Below, in pieces: positions 29,881-39,484 of a DNA stretch of 64,000 nucleotides; positions within the stretch are counted from its first letter, which is position 1; every line of letters begins with the position of its first letter. Origin of the DNA: Bartonella sp. WD16.2 (GTDB taxonomy: Bacteria > Pseudomonadota > Alphaproteobacteria > Rhizobiales > Rhizobiaceae). The position numbers and the translations under genes were made by a program. The stretch is from positions 1,313,501 through 1,377,500 of the forward strand of contig NZ_CP019781.1 of the NCBI RefSeq assembly GCF_002022505.1, in the 5' to 3' direction. The notes under the pieces are model-generated. The model had not been told where the DNA came from, did not search any database, and worked only from the letters and a program-made list of their open reading frames with translations.

Positions 29881-30206
29881 AATATGCACTATCCCATTAA
29901 CATACGAACTGCATTGTAGATTTAAAAGCATCACACCTCAAAGATAAGAAGGATGCAAGATAAAAGGCAAAAATGCTATAATGCTCTATACAAATAAGCT
30001 GCTCTGTTCTCTAATAAAATAAGAAGTTCTTCTTACAACTCCCCCCTCACCCCGCGTGGATCTTATGAATATGGACATATTTGATACAAAAATAATTTTC
30101 TAGCACTCATAACTTCCGGAGAAATTTCTCAAAAACTCTTTTCCAAAGTACATTTTAAAAAACTTTATGCTTCAAAAAAACTTCTCACATCATAGTTTAA
30201 ATACTT
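29881..30206. other. Intergenic region between convergent flagellar units
   Basis: 326 bases between the convergent ends of the flhB unit and the 30207 gene. No gene, clear terminator hairpin or RNA is visible to me. Confidence 0.5.
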
Positions 30207-30674
30207 CTATCTCTTATGATTCATATTGCGTATTTTATCAGCTGGAAGATAATTAAACTGTTTCACAAGCAAATCTTTCACAAAAGGCGTTGGAAAATGC
30301 TGATTAACTTCATCCAAAATTTGTTTTTTGACCGTCTCAAATTTTATCTTTTCGACCGCACGCACATCTGAATAACTGTCCCAAAAACACTTAAAAATAG
30401 CATCATTAATCAATACCCCTAAAGGAAGGGACATTTTTTGCTCAACTTTCTTATCTACAAGATAAGTTAATTGTGAAATTATATAACCCTGAACAGCTCC
30501 CTCAACTAAAATGGGAACACTGATAATTTCTGTTTGACCCGAACTAACCTCTTCTGCGACAGGAGCAGATACTTCTGAAATATCAGGATTTACAGCATGC
30601 ACTTTGACACTCAACATTAAAGCACCCAAAGCCACTAAACAACCCCATACCCCCATCACAATCATTTTAATCAT
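30207..30674 (-). CDS. Secreted/periplasmic hypothetical protein of the flagellar block
   Basis: 155 aa with an N-terminal signal peptide (about residues 1-27, ending VHA). The mature part contains VPILVEGAVQGYIISQLTYL and FPTPFVKDLLVKQFNYL. No named domain is recognised. It overlaps the FlgN-like gene by four bases (ATGA), so it belongs to the same transcription unit. A periplasmic flagellar accessory role is inferred from context. Confidence 0.72.
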   Translation of the reverse strand: MIKMIVMGVWGCLVALGALMLSVKVHAVNPDISEVSAPVAEEVSSGQTEIISVPILVEGAVQGYIISQLTYLVDKKVEQKMSLPLGVLINDAIFKCFWDSYSDVRAVEKIKFETVKKQILDEVNQHFPTPFVKDLLVKQFNYLPADKIRNMNHKR

Positions 30675-31114
30675 TTTCTGCTTCCAGCATTGACTAAAAC
30701 AGGGTCATAGGTTCCATCTGTTTCTTCAGCGCGAGCAGCTGTTTGCATAATCTGAGAAAGTTCCTTAACAGCCTCTAAATGTACTTGAAGTAACTCACTA
30801 TTGCGCTGCAATTTTTGCTGTAAATCAGATAATAAACTTTCTATTTTACTTTCAACATCCTCATCCAAATAGCGCATAACATCTTTCATTGACTGATTAA
30901 GATCACGTAGACCGCGTGTTTTACGTAAATTAACCTCTTCATAATCTGGAACGCCGTGGCTTTCAAGCATATTACTTTCATAATCAACCACTTCTGCCAG
31001 CCCTTTAACAGCAGCCATAAACTTTGTTATTGCCCAATCACGACCAATCAGATCATTATTGAGAACTTTTGTTTTCAATGCAACATTTTCATTATTATAT
31101 TGCGCTACAGACAT
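30671..31114 (-). CDS. FlgN-like flagellar export chaperone
   Basis: 147 aa, all-helical, with a predicted coiled coil through about residues 75-125 (VESKIESLLSDLQQKLQRNS and following). Size, helical content and location in the flagellar cluster fit FlgN family chaperones, which escort FlgK and FlgL to the export gate. Sequence support is weak because this family is poorly conserved. Confidence 0.6.
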   Translation of the reverse strand: MSVAQYNNENVALKTKVLNNDLIGRDWAITKFMAAVKGLAEVVDYESNMLESHGVPDYEEVNLRKTRGLRDLNQSMKDVMRYLDEDVESKIESLLSDLQQKLQRNSELLQVHLEAVKELSQIMQTAARAEETDGTYDPVLVNAGSRK

Positions 31115-31227
31115 TTTTATTCCCCTTTAATGGTATTTTAACTGTCATTTTAATAGTTTGTGTTTAATATTAACGTGCCAGATCGGTTCATTTAATGAAC
31201 TATCGCATCAATGATAAAACAACGTCT

Positions 31228-31725
31228 TTAATGGATAGCATTTATTCTGTTTCTCTCTCCATTATATGACCCATCTTCTTTCTTAGCCTGTTCAGAAATT
31301 AACATTTGCGCAATGCCAATTCCTCCAGATATAGCAAATTCTTTAGCCAATTGTTCAGCCATCATAAATTTCCAAATTTGCCCTGCTTGCCCTTTTCCAA
31401 AAATAGATTGCATCTCAGTCGTGAACATATTTTCAACAAAAGTCTGCAATATAAAAGCTTCAAAGTTTTTAAAGGCTTCAGTATTTTTGTTCTCTATGCT
31501 CTGTGGCTTTATATGTACCTGTGGAGAGTCGTGTTGTATTACGCTATATGAGTTTTCGTAATCAGCGTGCACGAGTTGAGCGAAATTGTTTTCTTGATGT
31601 ACGTGGGTTTGTGCATGTGTTGTATTGCGTAAATCACGTAATTTCTCAACAGAAGCGCGATACTCAACCGGGTCGGCTGCACGCGCAACATCAAGCACAA
31701 TATCTGAAGGTGGCTGAATAGCCAT
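31228..31725 (-). CDS. FlgJ-like rod-binding protein (CheL type)
   Basis: 165 aa. The C-terminal half matches the N-terminal rod-binding domain of FlgJ: FKNFEAFILQTFVENMFTTE and then WKFMMAEQLAKEFAISGGIG. There is no muramidase domain, as in the alphaproteobacterial single-domain form called CheL in Caulobacter. It is needed for rod assembly in relatives. Confidence 0.82.
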   Translation of the reverse strand: MAIQPPSDIVLDVARAADPVEYRASVEKLRDLRNTTHAQTHVHQENNFAQLVHADYENSYSVIQHDSPQVHIKPQSIENKNTEAFKNFEAFILQTFVENMFTTEMQSIFGKGQAGQIWKFMMAEQLAKEFAISGGIGIAQMLISEQAKKEDGSYNGERNRINAIH

Positions 31726-32129
31726 AATCTTCCCCTTTATTTAACTACCATTCGCTTTTCTTTGTTTAAATTCTTAATTTCGTCTTAAATCCGACAATAA
31801 TGTATGTTTCTTTCTAGTTTCATAGAAACGGTTTTATTCATTTGAGTAAAACTATTTCCTTTATACACAGCGATCTGTATGCGTATAGTTTTCTGCACAT
31901 AATGTATTTTTAAAACAAAACACAATATCTAAATAAATCTACCCCACGTGGATCACGACACAACAACATCATGTAAAGCAACTAAAGTGCCATATACTGC
32001 CTCTTTTTAACTACCACTTGTTTTTCTTCATAATTCATATCCTAAAAACATAGGATTTTTTTTATTCTTTCAATAGCTTTTAAAAACAAAGTAAGCTCTA
32101 TAACGTTTAAGCACTATAAAGTATAAAAC
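31726..32129. other. Intergenic region upstream of the FlgJ-like gene
   Basis: About 400 AT-rich bases. A TTAACTACCA-containing segment occurs twice (around 31740 and 32010). A TATAAAACTTATGTCAAACT block at its right edge (about 32121-32144) resembles the motif at 24037. No gene is supported. Confidence 0.45.
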
Positions 32130-32528
32130 TTATGTCAAACTGACGTTTTTTATTATTTTATCTGCAACATAATCTTCGAGCATATTACTAAATTGTTGAC
32201 GCTCTTCTATAATTTGAACCTCTTTACACTTTTCTTCTAACCGTTGCAAACGACTAGAAGCTTCATGCACAATTTGTTTTTTTTGCACAATTTGCCCCTG
32301 AAGATGTCGCTCTGTTTTGGCTATATGTTGTAAACGCCGTGCTAAAAAACTAGCATCCCAAAAATCAGGAGCCTCCTCCTTCTCCATTAAGGAAAAAAGC
32401 GCCCGAGTTTCCTCCTCACAAGCAGAAAGCTGATTATGCAAACCTTCCAATTCAACTTTATGATAAGCTTTCATAAAACTTTGTATTTTAAGAAGTTTAC
32501 GGTAACGTTTGCCTTTTTGCACTCTCAA
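32130..32528 (-). CDS. FliJ-like coiled-coil protein
   Basis: 132 aa, basic at the start ([20 protein letters not shown]) and almost entirely coiled coil. This is the pattern of FliJ, the general export chaperone that couples the FliI ring to FlhA. It overlaps fliR by four bases. The assignment is from architecture and context, since FliJ has little sequence conservation. Confidence 0.65.
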   Translation of the reverse strand: MRVQKGKRYRKLLKIQSFMKAYHKVELEGLHNQLSACEEETRALFSLMEKEEAPDFWDASFLARRLQHIAKTERHLQGQIVQKKQIVHEASSRLQRLEEKCKEVQIIEERQQFSNMLEDYVADKIIKNVSLT

Positions 32529-33313
32529 GGTCCCCTATTAAGCCAATCTTGAAGCTCTAAACTGAAAAAATGTAAAAGCTCCGGTATTAAGAAATAAAGT
32601 AAAAATACCCCCCCTGCGACAACAAAAGGTAATGAAATAAAATAAACCGGAATGGTAGGTGTTAATTTATTCACTAATCCAATCCCAATATTGATCAAAA
32701 TCGCATAAGTAATAAAAGGTGCGGCAATAGACAGTGTGGTTAAAAATGCTCGTGACAAAACATCACGATAATCAATCAAAGCAGCTTCTGGATTTGGAAC
32801 AAAAGATGGCGAAATAACATCATAAGAAGCCAAAAGACCACGAATAGTCACCATATGCAAATCACTTGCAAAAAAAAGCATGACAGCCGCTAAAACAAAC
32901 AAATGGGCAATTTGAGTTTCTGGCATTGAGTCAATCACACTATGGCCAGGTTGACCTGAATATCCTATAGACATAGCAACAATCGTCGCCATAAATTGCA
33001 GTGCCCACAGATAGACATGAGCAATAACCCCCAAACTAGCCCCAATAAGCATTTCAGAAAACAAAGCGCGTGTAAGTACTGCAATATTAGGTTTATCACC
33101 AAATTCTTTAAAAAAATCAACAACAAGGGGAAGCATAACAAACGAAAAAGCAATAGCAAGCAATAAACGGAAATTCATGGGAATACGTAGACTTGATATG
33201 CCCGGCATAAGCATCAAACAAGCTCCCACCCGTGCAAAAACTAACATGGCGATGATAACCAACTGATCAATTGGCAAAGACGTCACAGGTAATAAAGACG
33301 TCAATGACATCAA
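32525..33313 (-). CDS. fliR: Flagellar export gate protein FliR
   Basis: 262 aa with six predicted membrane segments and FliR motifs: [33 protein letters not shown], and the [20 protein letters not shown] ending region. It overlaps the flhA stop by four bases (ATGA). Confidence 0.95.
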   Translation of the reverse strand: MMSLTSLLPVTSLPIDQLVIIAMLVFARVGACLMLMPGISSLRIPMNFRLLLAIAFSFVMLPLVVDFFKEFGDKPNIAVLTRALFSEMLIGASLGVIAHVYLWALQFMATIVAMSIGYSGQPGHSVIDSMPETQIAHLFVLAAVMLFFASDLHMVTIRGLLASYDVISPSFVPNPEAALIDYRDVLSRAFLTTLSIAAPFITYAILINIGIGLVNKLTPTIPVYFISLPFVVAGGVFLLYFLIPELLHFFSLELQDWLNRGP

Positions 33314-35432
33314 CTCCTCTCCCGTGAAGAGATGACTCCTAATGTTTTAACTTCAACACCACGAGCAATTTCTGCATGAGAAAGAATAGGCAATGTAGAG
33401 AAAAGACGTTCCATAATCATACGAACATAAGGTCGTGTTTCAGGCGATGTGATCAGCACAAAACGCACCGCTTTTTCCATATACTGGCGAATAATAGCTG
33501 TTGCTTCAGTTCCAAATTTTTCAAGTTCAACGGGATCCATATCAAATTCAATAATTTCACCCTTTGCATCACGCTTTAAAGCCTTGTGAAAAGCAAGATC
33601 CCAGTAACTTCCCATCCGTAAAACCTGTAGTACACCACCTTCAGACAAGTCACCACAAATTTGTTGCGATAAACGCAACCGTACATGCTCAGCAATCAAA
33701 TCAGAACGCCGCACATGGGGTGCGATTTCAGCCACCGCTTCTAAAATAAGATTTAAGCTGCGAATGGAGACACGTTCTGATAATAAAAGTTTTAAAACCG
33801 ACTGTAAACCAGAATAAGAAAGATGTGCAGGACAAATTTCTTCCAATAACTTATGATATTCGCCCCCCAAACGCTCAAGAAGAATACGCATATCTTTATA
33901 AGAAAATAATTGCGCTAAATTATTGCGTAAAACTTCACTTAAATGGGTCAATAACACAGAAAGATTATCCACCGCCATATAGCCTTCACGTATCAATTCA
34001 GAGCGAAATGTTTCCGAGGTTGCAAAAGCACGCATACCAAAAGCCGGTTCACACACTTGTTCACCTGGAATATTGGGAATAGGTTTATTGCTCGGCATAA
34101 TGAGGACCTCACCTATGCGCATTTCGTAAGATGCCACAGCCGTACCGTACAATTTGATCCAATAACTTTTTGCCGGCACTTTATAATCATCTGATATCTG
34201 TATTTCAGGAATAACAAAACCATACTCCTGTGCAAATTTACGGCGCATTTTCGCAACACGATTAGCCAATTCAACCTTTTGCGGTAACAAATGTTTAGAT
34301 AATTGTTTGCCCATAGCAATTTCAATACGCACCGTTTCAAGCGATGCTTTAAGCGACTGGCTTTCTTCCTGATGAGCTTTTTGAGCGTCTTGTTCTTGCT
34401 GTGCTTCTTGTGCAAGAGATTCTTTGCGCAAGCGATGTGGAATAGAATAACCAATCGAAGCCATAAGCAAAGACAAAAGAATAAAAGGAATAGCTGGTAG
34501 ACCAGGCATCAACCCTAACATTAATAAAAGAAGAGAGGATACAAAGAGAGCTTTAGGATACCTTCCAAGTTGCCCCAAAACAGCCTTTTCAGCTGGACCA
34601 CGGGTGCCCCCTTTAGAAACCAAAAGACCTGCCGCCAAAGAAACAATCAAAGCCGGTATCTGTGTAACAAGACCATCACCCACTGAAAGCTTAGTAAAAA
34701 CATCCGCAGCACCAGATAATGTCATTCCATGGCGTGTAACGCCAATAATAATACCTCCAACAATATTAACAGCCGTAATAATAAGCCCGGCAATAGCATC
34801 ACCACGCACAAATTTTGATGCCCCATCCATTGATCCAAAAAAGGAACTTTCTTCTTCAAGCTCATGACGGCGACGTTGTGCTTCTTTCTCATCAATAAGG
34901 CCTGATGAAAGATCAGCATCAATAGCCATTTGCTTTCCTGGAATAGCATCCAGAGTAAAACGTGCACCCACTTCAGCAATACGCGTCGCACCTTTGGTGA
35001 TCACCAAAAAATTGACGATAATAACAATGGCAAAAACAACAAGACCAATAACAAAATCCCCCCCATCACAAACTGCGAAAAACCGTGAATCACATTTCCT
35101 GCAGCTTTATAGCCTTCATCACCATGGGTTAAAATAACACGGGTTGTCGCAATATTAAGGGATAAGCGCAATAAGGTCGTAATCAATAAAACTGTTGGAA
35201 AAGCTGAAAAATCAAGTGGCCGTTGAATCCACAACGAAACCATTAAAATCAAAACAGAAAATGCAATGGAAAAAGAAAGCCCCAAATCTAAAATAAAAGC
35301 AGGAACAGGTAAAAAGAGAACTGTGAGAATAATGATAATTCCCATCGCAAACGCAATATCTCGACCAGAAAATTGATTCTGGTCTCCAATATGGGTAACC
35401 GGACTACGCTGCACACTTTTCTCCTTAAACAA
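33310..35432 (-). pseudogene. flhA: Flagellar export gate protein FlhA, split by a single-base frameshift
   Basis: Two adjoining frames together give a full-length FlhA of about 707 codons. The N-terminal frame (35432 down to about 35065) encodes the first membrane segments and ends GFSQFVMGG. The C-terminal frame (to 33310) resumes [20 protein letters not shown] and carries the FHIPEP-type and cytoplasmic domains. The join is the C7 run at 35058-35064 (G7 in the gene). Eight Gs would restore the expected reading [10 protein letters not shown]. All other parts look intact, so this is a recent slip, a phase-variable tract, or a sequencing error. A -1 ribosomal slip on G GGG GGG would also rejoin the frames. 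It starts the flhA-fliR-FliJ-like unit. Confidence 0.9.
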
Positions 35433-35506
35433 TTACATTCAATCCCCTTCGCCAAAAGAACTTTTTAAAACTCTTTAGAGCATTTTTTTGTCGCAAACCT
35501 TAAGTG

Positions 35507-35571
35507 ATAAAGCTTGTGTGAAAATGGTGTTGTAACTACACAATTAATGGTATTGTAACCACACAATTTTG
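35507..35571 (-). promoter_or_regulatory. flhA upstream region: flagellar motif and 23-bp tandem repeat
   Basis: 35513-35530 matches 17 of 18 bases of the fliF upstream motif at 3503-3520. Directly beside it, 35526-35548 and 35549-35571 are imperfect copies of a 23-bp unit containing GTTGTAACTACACAATT. Both lie 75-140 bases before the flhA start. Confidence 0.45.
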
Positions 35572-35785
35572 ACATACTTTAAAAATTACACACCAATATA
35601 ACAAACCTTTTACCCTCTATAAACCATAACATAAAGCACATCATCCCCTCGCGTAACCCCAAAGTAATTTTAAGCTTGCCGAATGTTTGATATCAGCGTA
35701 TATTACAGCTTGTAACATTGTGTGAATATATATTGATACAATAAGAAACTACGAAAAGTTTCTTAAAAACAATGAGAGGTTTATT

Positions 35786-35881
35786 ATGACTGATATTGTA
35801 AAAACTGCTATGCTTTATTCAACACTGATTATCAGTGCCAATGCTGTTATTGTTTTAGCTCTTGTGCTTGGTATTCAATAA
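35786..35881 (+). CDS. Putative 31-aa single-pass membrane peptide
   Basis: A short frame with ATG at 35786 and a GAGAGG ribosome-binding site at about 35774-35779. The product starts MTDIVKTAMLYSTL and is mostly one hydrophobic helix. It stands alone in a region otherwise lacking genes. No homologue is recognised; support is the RBS and the membrane-helix composition. Confidence 0.45.
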   Translation: MTDIVKTAMLYSTLIISANAVIVLALVLGIQ

Positions 35882-36510
35882 AGTCTCATTGAGAGAGGCC
35901 ATTATAAGTTCTTCACATTCATAGCAAAATCTGAGCTATTTTGAGCAGTCAAATAAGGATTTATATACACAAGTAAAGCAAGTACATAGAATCTAAAAAG
36001 TAGTTTATAGAATTAAGAAGAGAAAAGTGTATTTTCTTTTGCCCAAAATATATTGTTGACACGTAATTACTGTTTAAGAATTTGTGCAAAAATTTTTTTT
36101 ACTAAGACATTTCAAAGAGATCTGCTTTTTTAAAGCTCGTTTCTTTACAAGTAACTCTTACCAATATTACTCTTTCAAAGATTAAGCATTTTTATTACAA
36201 ACATCCCTATCAATTGATCTTACAATAAGAGCACTTATCATTAAACTCGATCTGACTTCAGCAGATTACTTTTTATAAGACATTAATGACAGTTTATAAA
36301 ACATAAATGGCAGCGTTTTATACTATTAACGTCGTTTTAGTTTTTTCACCTTTCTAGACAGGCTATAAATTTTTATTTAAGCTCAAGCCGTTTATAAAAA
36401 CTTTATTAATCACACTATTTATTTAATTATACTGTTTATTTAAAAGCACCAAATAAGACGGTATCGTGGATAGTGTACCCAAAAAGTGCACCTAACAAGG
36501 ACAAACAAAA
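35882..36510. other. Intergenic region
   Basis: About 630 AT-rich bases before the phosphatase-like gene. No gene, RNA or hairpin terminator is supported. Confidence 0.5.
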
Positions 36511-36840
36511 ATGAAGCTGCAGCAAATTGAAGATGGTATTTTTGTTAGTGCACAAATCACCGTTGCAAACATTAAAACACTCGCAAAAACTGGAATTAAA
36601 ACTATTGTCTGCAACAGGCCCGATCAAGAAGAACCTAACCAGCCTGATTTTGCCACTATTCAAGCAGTTGCTCATAAATATGGAATACAAGCTCACTATA
36701 TTCCTATTACACCTTCGATCATAGAAAAATCTCATATTAAAGCTATGCAAACAATTTTAAAAACAGCACCGCTTCCTCTCCTCGCTTATTGCTGTTATGG
36801 TACACGCTCAATTCATCTTTATTCTTTAGCGCGTATTTAA
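36511..36840 (+). CDS. BLH/TIGR01244-type phosphatase-like protein
   Basis: 109 aa with the fold of the dual-specificity-like phosphatases often called beta-lactamase hydrolase-like or TIGR01244 proteins. It begins with ISAQITVANIKTLAKTGIKT-type features, has the NRPDQEEPNQPDF motif, and carries a Cys-based active-site loop LLAYCCYGTRS. The usual loop is AYCRSGTRS, so the Arg after the catalytic Cys is replaced by Cys while the last Arg is kept. Substrate unknown. Related domains are fused to sulfide-handling enzymes in rhizobia. Confidence 0.8.
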   Translation: MKLQQIEDGIFVSAQITVANIKTLAKTGIKTIVCNRPDQEEPNQPDFATIQAVAHKYGIQAHYIPITPSIIEKSHIKAMQTILKTAPLPLLAYCCYGTRSIHLYSLARI

Positions 36841-36906
36841 CTTTGTGTTTTAATAAAACAGAAAGAAACAAACATTAAACCTTCTTATTATTAAAAACAT
36901 GAGGCT

Positions 36907-37092
36907 ATGGTAATAAAAGCGACAAAAACAATGATGAAATCTGATCTCCAAACCGTTGATTCCCCCACTCATAAACGAAAACCTCATCTTTTCCATGACG
37001 TTTTGGAATATATTTTTATTCTCATAATCAGCTTAAGCTCTATTTTTGCGATTCTTTTTTCTTTTTTAGATCGGATCATGATGTTTTTTTAA
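36907..37092 (+). CDS. Small single-pass membrane protein
   Basis: 61 aa. A charged N-terminus of about 35 residues is followed by one membrane segment (FILIISLSSIFAILFSF) near the C-terminus. Its end overlaps the convergent ribF gene by 17 bases. There is no recognised family, and it may be spurious. Confidence 0.4.
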   Translation: MVIKATKTMMKSDLQTVDSPTHKRKPHLFHDVLEYIFILIISLSSIFAILFSFLDRIMMFF

Positions 37093-38068
37093 AAGTCAGC
37101 AACTGATCCAATAATGAAAGCGGTTGAATTGTTTCTAAAACCGCTTTTGCTTCATTTTCATCGTGTTGCATCTGCCTTTTCAAAGGCTCTAGTCCATCAA
37201 ACTTTTTTTGCCTTCGTAAAAACTGCAAAAAAGAAACTGTACAGCTTTCATTATAAAGATCATCGGTAAAATTAAACAAATAAGTTTCTAAAAGTGGTGC
37301 TCCACCATCAACAACTGTTGGGCGACAGCCAAAACTTGCAACACCATCATGCAAAACACCATTTAAACGGCGCAATCGCACTGCATAAACACCATGTGTT
37401 AAGCCGGTTTGGGAAGGTAACACTTGGTTGGCAGTAGGAAAACCCAAAGATCGACCAAGCTTTTCACCATGTATAACGTTTGAGCGCACACGATAATGAT
37501 ACCCTAATAAATAAGCCGCTTTTTCCACCTGTCCTTGTGATAAAAGCTGACGAATAAAACTAGAAGAAATTTCCTCCCCCTGTGGGGTACATAAAGAAGG
37601 AATTTGAACAACTTCAAAACCATATTCTTTTCCTTTTTGATGCAAAAACTGCGCATTTCCACTTTTTTTTCGACCAAAGTGAAAATTATCCCCCGTTACC
37701 ACAACACAAACATCAAAAGTTTGTTTTAAAACAACGCTAATAAATTCATCAGCTGAAAGAGCAGCAAACTGTGCATTAAAAGGCTCTTCAATCACGCCAT
37801 GAAAACCCAAAATTTTGAAGATTTCAGCTTTTTCAGTTGCTGGTGTCAAACGATCAACACAAGCTGAACCTTGAAAAAAACTTCGTGGATGCGGCTCAAA
37901 TGTCAACACAAGAGCTGGCTTGTTTTTTACAAGTGCTAAATCTAACGCTTTTTGCAATACCGCTTGGTGACCACGATGAACACCATCAAAGTTCCCAATA
38001 GCTAAAACTGCACCACGTAAAACTTCAGGAATCTCTTTGTGCCCTTGAAGACGCAAAAAATTAGCCAT
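37076..38068 (-). CDS. ribF: Bifunctional riboflavin kinase/FAD synthetase
   Basis: Makes FMN then FAD from riboflavin and ATP. The N-terminal FAD synthetase domain has AIGNFDGVHRGHQ and a VVVTGDNFHFGRK motif. The C-terminal riboflavin kinase domain has the GRSLGFPTAN motif. I place the start at 38068, where TGATG joins the HAD gene stop to this ATG, giving about 330 aa; an ATG five codons upstream (38083) is possible. It is coupled to the HAD gene. Confidence 0.94.
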   Translation of the reverse strand: MANFLRLQGHKEIPEVLRGAVLAIGNFDGVHRGHQAVLQKALDLALVKNKPALVLTFEPHPRSFFQGSACVDRLTPATEKAEIFKILGFHGVIEEPFNAQFAALSADEFISVVLKQTFDVCVVVTGDNFHFGRKKSGNAQFLHQKGKEYGFEVVQIPSLCTPQGEEISSSFIRQLLSQGQVEKAAYLLGYHYRVRSNVIHGEKLGRSLGFPTANQVLPSQTGLTHGVYAVRLRRLNGVLHDGVASFGCRPTVVDGGAPLLETYLFNFTDDLYNESCTVSFLQFLRRQKKFDGLEPLKRQMQHDENEAKAVLETIQPLSLLDQLLTFKKTS

Positions 38069-38913
38069 CACTGAAGCGCCCACATCATCGCTTGTGGCTG
38101 ATAACCATAATGGTCAAGAAAAGAGCGCAAAGCTTCTTTATTGACCACACCATTGTGCGTATAGTCATGACAATGGATCCCACCCAGAATATAAAGGACA
38201 TCAATACCAAAATCGATAGCGCCTTTAACATCGGTCAAAATGCCATCTCCAATAGCCAAAATCCGACTTTTTTCTATTGTCTCATGAATGTTTTTCAGTT
38301 TTTCAAAAGCACATTCATAAATAGGTGCATGGGGTTTACCCGCAATACGAACCTCCCCCCCCAAATGTTGGTAAAGCTGTGCTAACGCACCAGCGCACCA
38401 AAATGTCTGATCCCCACAATGAACGGTGATATCAGGATTGGCACAAATAAAGGGCAAACCCCGTTCTTGTAGGCGACGCAGCATATTTTCATAAGCCTGT
38501 GGCGTTTCTTCAAAATCTTCAAAAAAGCCACTGCAAACCACCGCACAAGCTTCCTCTTCTTCAACCAGCTCACATGCTAACCCTTTAAACAAAGCCAAAT
38601 CACGTTGTGGGCCAATAAAAAAGATTTTCTGCGGTGCACTCAAAATAAGATCACGTGTCACATCACCTGAAGTGACAATTGTGTCATAACAATCACTGGC
38701 AACCTTCATTCTTTGCAATTGAGCTATAACATCTTCACGTGGTCGGGGTGAATTGGTAAGCAAAACAACACTTTTTCCCATCTTGCGCATTTTCTGCAAG
38801 ACTTTCACAGCTGAATCAAAAATGCGCACACCATCGTGCACAACCCCCCAAACATCACAAAATACAGCATCATAATGGGTAATTATAGGATCAATATGGG
38901 TGAGTTCTTTCAT
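38068..38913 (-). CDS. HAD-superfamily class IIA hydrolase (TIGR01459 type)
   Basis: 281 aa. The HAD motif I is FCDVWGVVHDG (D-x-W in the family style). Motif II lies in VVLLTNSPRPRE, a Lys-containing IAGKPHAPIYECAF motif is present, and the C-terminal AIGDGILTDVKGA loop is intact. A sugar-phosphate or nucleotide phosphatase is likely; the substrate is unknown. The pairing with ribF is conserved in alphaproteobacteria to my knowledge. Confidence 0.88.
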   Translation of the reverse strand: MKELTHIDPIITHYDAVFCDVWGVVHDGVRIFDSAVKVLQKMRKMGKSVVLLTNSPRPREDVIAQLQRMKVASDCYDTIVTSGDVTRDLILSAPQKIFFIGPQRDLALFKGLACELVEEEEACAVVCSGFFEDFEETPQAYENMLRRLQERGLPFICANPDITVHCGDQTFWCAGALAQLYQHLGGEVRIAGKPHAPIYECAFEKLKNIHETIEKSRILAIGDGILTDVKGAIDFGIDVLYILGGIHCHDYTHNGVVNKEALRSFLDHYGYQPQAMMWALQ

Positions 38914-39000
38914 GTGATGATCTATTTATATTATATTTTTTATCGCCTTGCGCCTGCTTTTTATTCTTTTAACTTTTTATCGCAAGATCATTTTTTTGTC

Positions 39001-39078
39001 ATCTGCTTTCTTAAACTATCATATTCTCCACCCCCCAACCGATTAAATCCTTGAGGATATCTTAGCTTTCATCAATTA
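39001..39078. repeat. Dispersed ~75-bp repeat, copy 1
   Basis: Similar to 40139-40211, including an exact AACCGATTAAATCCTT core and flanking CTGCTTTCTTAA and ATCTTAG. Copy 2 lies at the 3' end of a degraded reading frame, so both may be tails of the same lost gene. Confidence 0.6.
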
Positions 39079-39144
39079 AGATGGTAAAATTTAAAAAATC
39101 AGAAACCCAGTCAGGCTAAAATGAGAATGTTTTAATTGAAGCAT

Positions 39145-39471
39145 CTAATAAGGCCATTTTGATCGTGCAACCCGAAAAGGCCCTGAGCGAGGTGGATAAT
39201 AACGCTGATAGCGCAAGTAACGAATGTAAACCCGAAACAACATAGGATCAATTTTTGCTATCCTGCGTAGCACATAAAGGCCAATAAACCAAATACACGT
39301 TCCAATAATTGTTGCAACAACAAAACTCATTTTTAAGAAAATAATTGCTAAGGCAATAAAAATGCGAGTCAAAATCATTAAAATCAGTACTAATTCAGGC
39401 TCTGCTCCCATAATTAGCTTAGGCTCGTAAAGAAAACGATATATGGGCGTACGTCTTAACTCTTCATCCAT
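39145..39471 (-). CDS. virB3: VirB3-like type IV secretion protein
   Basis: 108 aa from the ATG at 39471. I prefer this over an upstream start at 39528 because GGAG lies just before it and the VirB3/TrbD family begins with this MDEELRRTPIYRFLYEPKL-like motif. Two adjacent membrane segments (about residues 30-70) and a basic C-terminus are typical. VirB3 is an inner-membrane component of conjugation-type secretion systems. It lies 13 bases downstream of the virB2 stop. No virB4 follows; a HAD gene is next, so the operon is truncated. Confidence 0.85.
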   Translation of the reverse strand: MDEELRRTPIYRFLYEPKLIMGAEPELVLILMILTRIFIALAIIFLKMSFVVATIIGTCIWFIGLYVLRRIAKIDPMLFRVYIRYLRYQRYYPPRSGPFRVARSKWPY

Positions 39472-39484
39472 TGCATTTCTCCAA

